A DNA stretch of 6,717 nt from the NCBI GenBank assembly GCA_943333015.1, contig CALQRR010000094.1, positions 1 through 6,717 of the forward strand, in the 5' to 3' direction. Below the pieces are notes generated by a model that saw only the letters and a list, made by a program, of their open reading frames with translations, did not search any database and was not told the origin of the DNA. This stretch comes from Chitinophaga pinensis. Lineage in GTDB: Bacteria; Bacteroidota; Bacteroidia; M30B66. The stretch's first letter is position 1, and each line of letters opens with the position of its first letter. This document shows, piece after piece, positions 5,044-6,717 of the stretch. The translations under genes were made by a program, and so were the position numbers.

Positions 5044-5915
5044 CAGGCACTTAATCGGTCTAAAACATTCATCACTAATGTATCAATCATGGTTTTGTGA
5101 TCTTCAGCATAATCAAGTGTGGCGCGGTTTGCTATGATGGCGCAAACTGTCGCTGCCCTATGACCTAACAAGCGTGACAAGCCATACAAAGCGGAGGTTT
5201 CCATTTCAAAGTTGGAGATTCTCAATTCGCCCATTGAAAACCCCATCATGCGTTCGTTTAAATCGGCAATCGCAGGCGTGAGACGAAGCGTTCTGCCTTG
5301 CGGACCGTAAAATCCACAGGCGGTGGCTGTAATTCCTAAAATGCATCCCGGGCTTAATTTCTCAAGCAAAGCAGCGTCTGCTTCAACAAGATATGGGCGG
5401 TTTATTGAATCGGGTAATTGAAGTTGCTTTAGAATGCCATCTAAAATTATTTGTTCCCTTTCATTTTCAGTGAACTGATAAAAATGCAACAAGCCATCGA
5501 ATCCTAATCCATGTGAACTTGCCACAAAACTACCCACTGGTATTTCTTTAATAATAGTGCCCGAGGTGCCTATTCTAACAATGTCGAGCGACTTAAGATC
5601 CGGTTTAATTGTGCGTGTTTTTAGATCGATATTCACAAGTGCATCCAACTCATTCATGACAATATCCAAATTGTCGGTGCCTATTCCTGTTGAAACTACG
5701 GAGATTCTTTTCCCTCGATAGCTTCCGGTATGGGTTACAAATTCACGGTTTTGAACTCGACATTCAACAGAATCGAAGAATCGTGAGATGGTTGCAACAC
5801 GCGCCTGATCTCCCACTACTATTACATTATCAGCAATTTGCTCGGGAAATATTTGAAGATGATATATGCTTCCATCAGGATTTATAACCAATTCAGAACT
5901 AGGTAGTGTCTTCAC
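5043..5915 (-). CDS. Nucleoside phosphorylase, uridine-phosphorylase-like
   Basis: From a GTG start at 5915 this is a 290-residue NP-I family enzyme. It cleaves a nucleoside with phosphate to base and (deoxy)ribose 1-phosphate in salvage, in the cytoplasm. VVGDQAR (33-39) is the first phosphate loop, with Gln in place of the usual Pro; Arg39 is kept. VRIGTSG (113-119) gives the second phosphate-binding Arg and Thr. CGFYGPQGR (200-208) holds Gln206 and Arg208, equivalent to the uracil-binding Gln166 and Arg168 of E. coli uridine phosphorylase. FEMET (236-240) is the ribose-binding Glu-Met-Glu. Pyrimidine, probably uridine, specificity is inferred from these. An in-frame ATG at 5954 would add 13 residues, but it lies upstream of the predicted -7 element. 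The GTG start gives an N-terminus (KTLPSSELVINPDGSIYHL) like the family as I recall it. The gene is followed, with a 1-base overlap, by the SirB1-like gene. Confidence 0.88.
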   Translation of the reverse strand: MKTLPSSELVINPDGSIYHLQIFPEQIADNVIVVGDQARVATISRFFDSVECRVQNREFVTHTGSYRGKRISVVSTGIGTDNLDIVMNELDALVNIDLKTRTIKPDLKSLDIVRIGTSGTIIKEIPVGSFVASSHGLGFDGLLHFYQFTENEREQIILDGILKQLQLPDSINRPYLVEADAALLEKLSPGCILGITATACGFYGPQGRTLRLTPAIADLNERMMGFSMGELRISNFEMETSALYGLSRLLGHRAATVCAIIANRATLDYAEDHKTMIDTLVMNVLDRLSA

Positions 5916-5926
5916 GTATGTTTGCT

Positions 5927-5934
5927 TATTTTTG
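5927..5934 (+). promoter_or_regulatory. Putative -7 element of the universal stress protein gene
   Basis: TATTTTTG matches TAnnTTTG, and transcription would begin near 5941, about 19 nt before the ATG at 5960. A second match, TATGTTTG, lies just upstream at 5917-5924 and could replace it. No clear TTTG is seen at -33 for either. Both lie inside the N-terminal coding region, or extended frame, of the divergent phosphorylase. Confidence 0.42.
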
Positions 5935-5942
5935 TACGAATT

Positions 5943-5973
5943 CAAAGTAAACATTCTGCATGAACACTACAAA
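5943..5973 (-). promoter_or_regulatory. Putative promoter of the phosphorylase-SirB1 operon
   Basis: On the minus strand, TTTG (5973-5970), a 19-base spacer and TTACTTTG (5950-5943) fit the Bacteroidota promoter with one mismatch in the -7 element. Transcription would begin near 5937, so the ATG at 5954 would not be in the transcript and the GTG at 5915 would have a leader of about 22 nt. The -33 element lies in codons 4-5 of the divergent stress protein gene. Confidence 0.5.
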
Positions 5974-6717
5974 AAAAATCATCCTTGTTCCTATCGACTT
6001 TTCTACACAGAGTCTGATTGCATTAAATCATGCCGAAGAGATGTCGCGCGCCTTCAAAGGAGAGATTTATATATTACACGTTTCTGAAGAACAGAGCTTG
6101 ATTTCAAGTTTGTTTTCAAGTGACCATCAGGACAAGATGCACGAAGAAGTTTGGAAGAAAATGAGTGAACTCGCTCTTTCAAGTGAAACTAGAAGCAACG
6201 TCCGCACAACACCCCTGGTTGCCAGTGGTAAAATATATGAGGAAATTGTTCGCTCAGCCGAATTGGTGGGTGCCACGTTCATCATCATGGGAACTAATGG
6301 ATCTGAAGGCAAACGAAAACGTTTCATTGGATCCAATGCACTCCGCGTTGTTCGTGAATCACGTATTCCGGTTATTTCGATTAAAGGTCAACCGGCCTAC
6401 AACGGCATTCGTTCTATCGTTTTACCGTTGGATCTTACCAAAGAAACGCGCGAGAAGGTGAATAAAGCCATTGAGTTTTCAAGGTATTTTAATGCAACCA
6501 TTCACGTGTTCTCCGTTTTTCTAACCGACAACGAAGAGGTTGTTACCAAGCTACAGCTTCAAATGGCACAGGTGAAAAATTTCCTGAGCAAAGCCAATGT
6601 GGAGCATACCATAGAGATGATTATTGCAGAGAATAAAAGCGATGGTCTTGGGCAGGAAGTTATAAGATTTGCCAAGCACGTCGATGGAGATCTGATTATG
6701 ATCATGACCCAGCAAGA
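5960..6717 (+). CDS. Tandem universal stress protein (UspA family), 3' end missing
   Basis: The frame opens at an ATG at 5960 and stays open to the right edge: 252 codons, with no stop in the window. Residues 5-142 form a full Usp domain: KIILVPIDFS (6-15) with Asp12 at the adenine site, EIYILHVSE, then MGTNG (110-114). The ATP-binding pattern G-x2-G-x9-G-S is intact at Gly111, Gly114, Gly124 and Ser125, so this half should bind ATP. RIPVIS closes the domain. Residues 150-252 start a second Usp domain (SIVLPLDLT, ATIHVFSVF, DLIMIMTQQ), cut just before its own nucleotide-loop region. Tandem Usp proteins of about 280 residues are common in Bacteroidota, so only about 30 residues should be missing. 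The role is likely stress or energy-state signalling, but no partner is shown here. It is divergent from the phosphorylase, with overlapping control regions. Confidence 0.92.
   Translation, partial: MNTTKKIILVPIDFSTQSLIALNHAEEMSRAFKGEIYILHVSEEQSLISSLFSSDHQDKMHEEVWKKMSELALSSETRSNVRTTPLVASGKIYEEIVRSAELVGATFIIMGTNGSEGKRKRFIGSNALRVVRESRIPVISIKGQPAYNGIRSIVLPLDLTKETREKVNKAIEFSRYFNATIHVFSVFLTDNEEVVTKLQLQMAQVKNFLSKANVEHTIEMIIAENKSDGLGQEVIRFAKHVDGDLIMIMTQQ

Noticed and set aside
1..6717. CRISPR array, insertion sequence, toxin-antitoxin or defence module
   Set aside because: No regularly spaced direct repeats, transposase motifs, terminal repeats or small two-gene toxin cassettes were seen; all long frames are accounted for by the listed genes.

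Overview
This 6.7-kb window looks like ordinary chromosomal DNA from a member of the Bacteroidota, probably an aerobic Cytophagales- or Chitinophagales-like bacterium. Four signs support this. Upstream regions carry the Bacteroidota promoter element TAnnTTTG. Starts lack a clear Shine-Dalgarno sequence. Signal peptides end in Ala-Gln or Gly-Gln. The protein families (secreted lamin-tail-domain protein, membrane-anchored OmpH/Skp, tandem universal stress protein, SirB1-like protein) are typical of the phylum. The genus cannot be determined from the sequence alone.

Layout from left to right: (1) the N-terminal end of a secreted lamin-tail-domain protein, minus strand, cut by the window edge; (2) a pirin-family cupin, minus strand; (3) a divergent OmpH/Skp-like periplasmic coiled-coil protein, plus strand, ending in a hairpin shared with (4) a convergent tRNA-Leu(GAG), minus strand; (5) shikimate kinase (aroK), plus strand, whose start codon overlaps the tRNA promoter; (6) a PyrR-like phosphoribosyltransferase, minus strand, converging on aroK with 5 bp between stops; (7) a secreted protein of unknown function with two similar beta-rich segments, plus strand; (8) a SirB1/transglutaminase-like protein and (9) a uridine-phosphorylase-like nucleoside phosphorylase, both minus strand and forming a two-gene operon with a TGATG overlap; (10) a tandem universal stress protein, plus strand, divergent from the phosphorylase and cut by the right edge.

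The genes are mostly housekeeping and do not form one pathway. The phosphorylase (pyrimidine salvage) and the PyrR-like protein (PRPP or uracil related) both touch nucleotide metabolism but are separated and on different transcripts. The region is very compact: one convergent pair overlaps by 29 bp, one is 5 bp apart, and promoters sit inside or across neighbouring start codons. I see no mobile element, CRISPR array, toxin-antitoxin pair or defence system, and no convincing sign of a new multi-gene system. The points most worth a second look are the face-to-face promoters between the phosphorylase and the stress-protein gene, the missing catalytic residues of the SirB1-like protein, and the uncharacterised two-repeat secreted protein.
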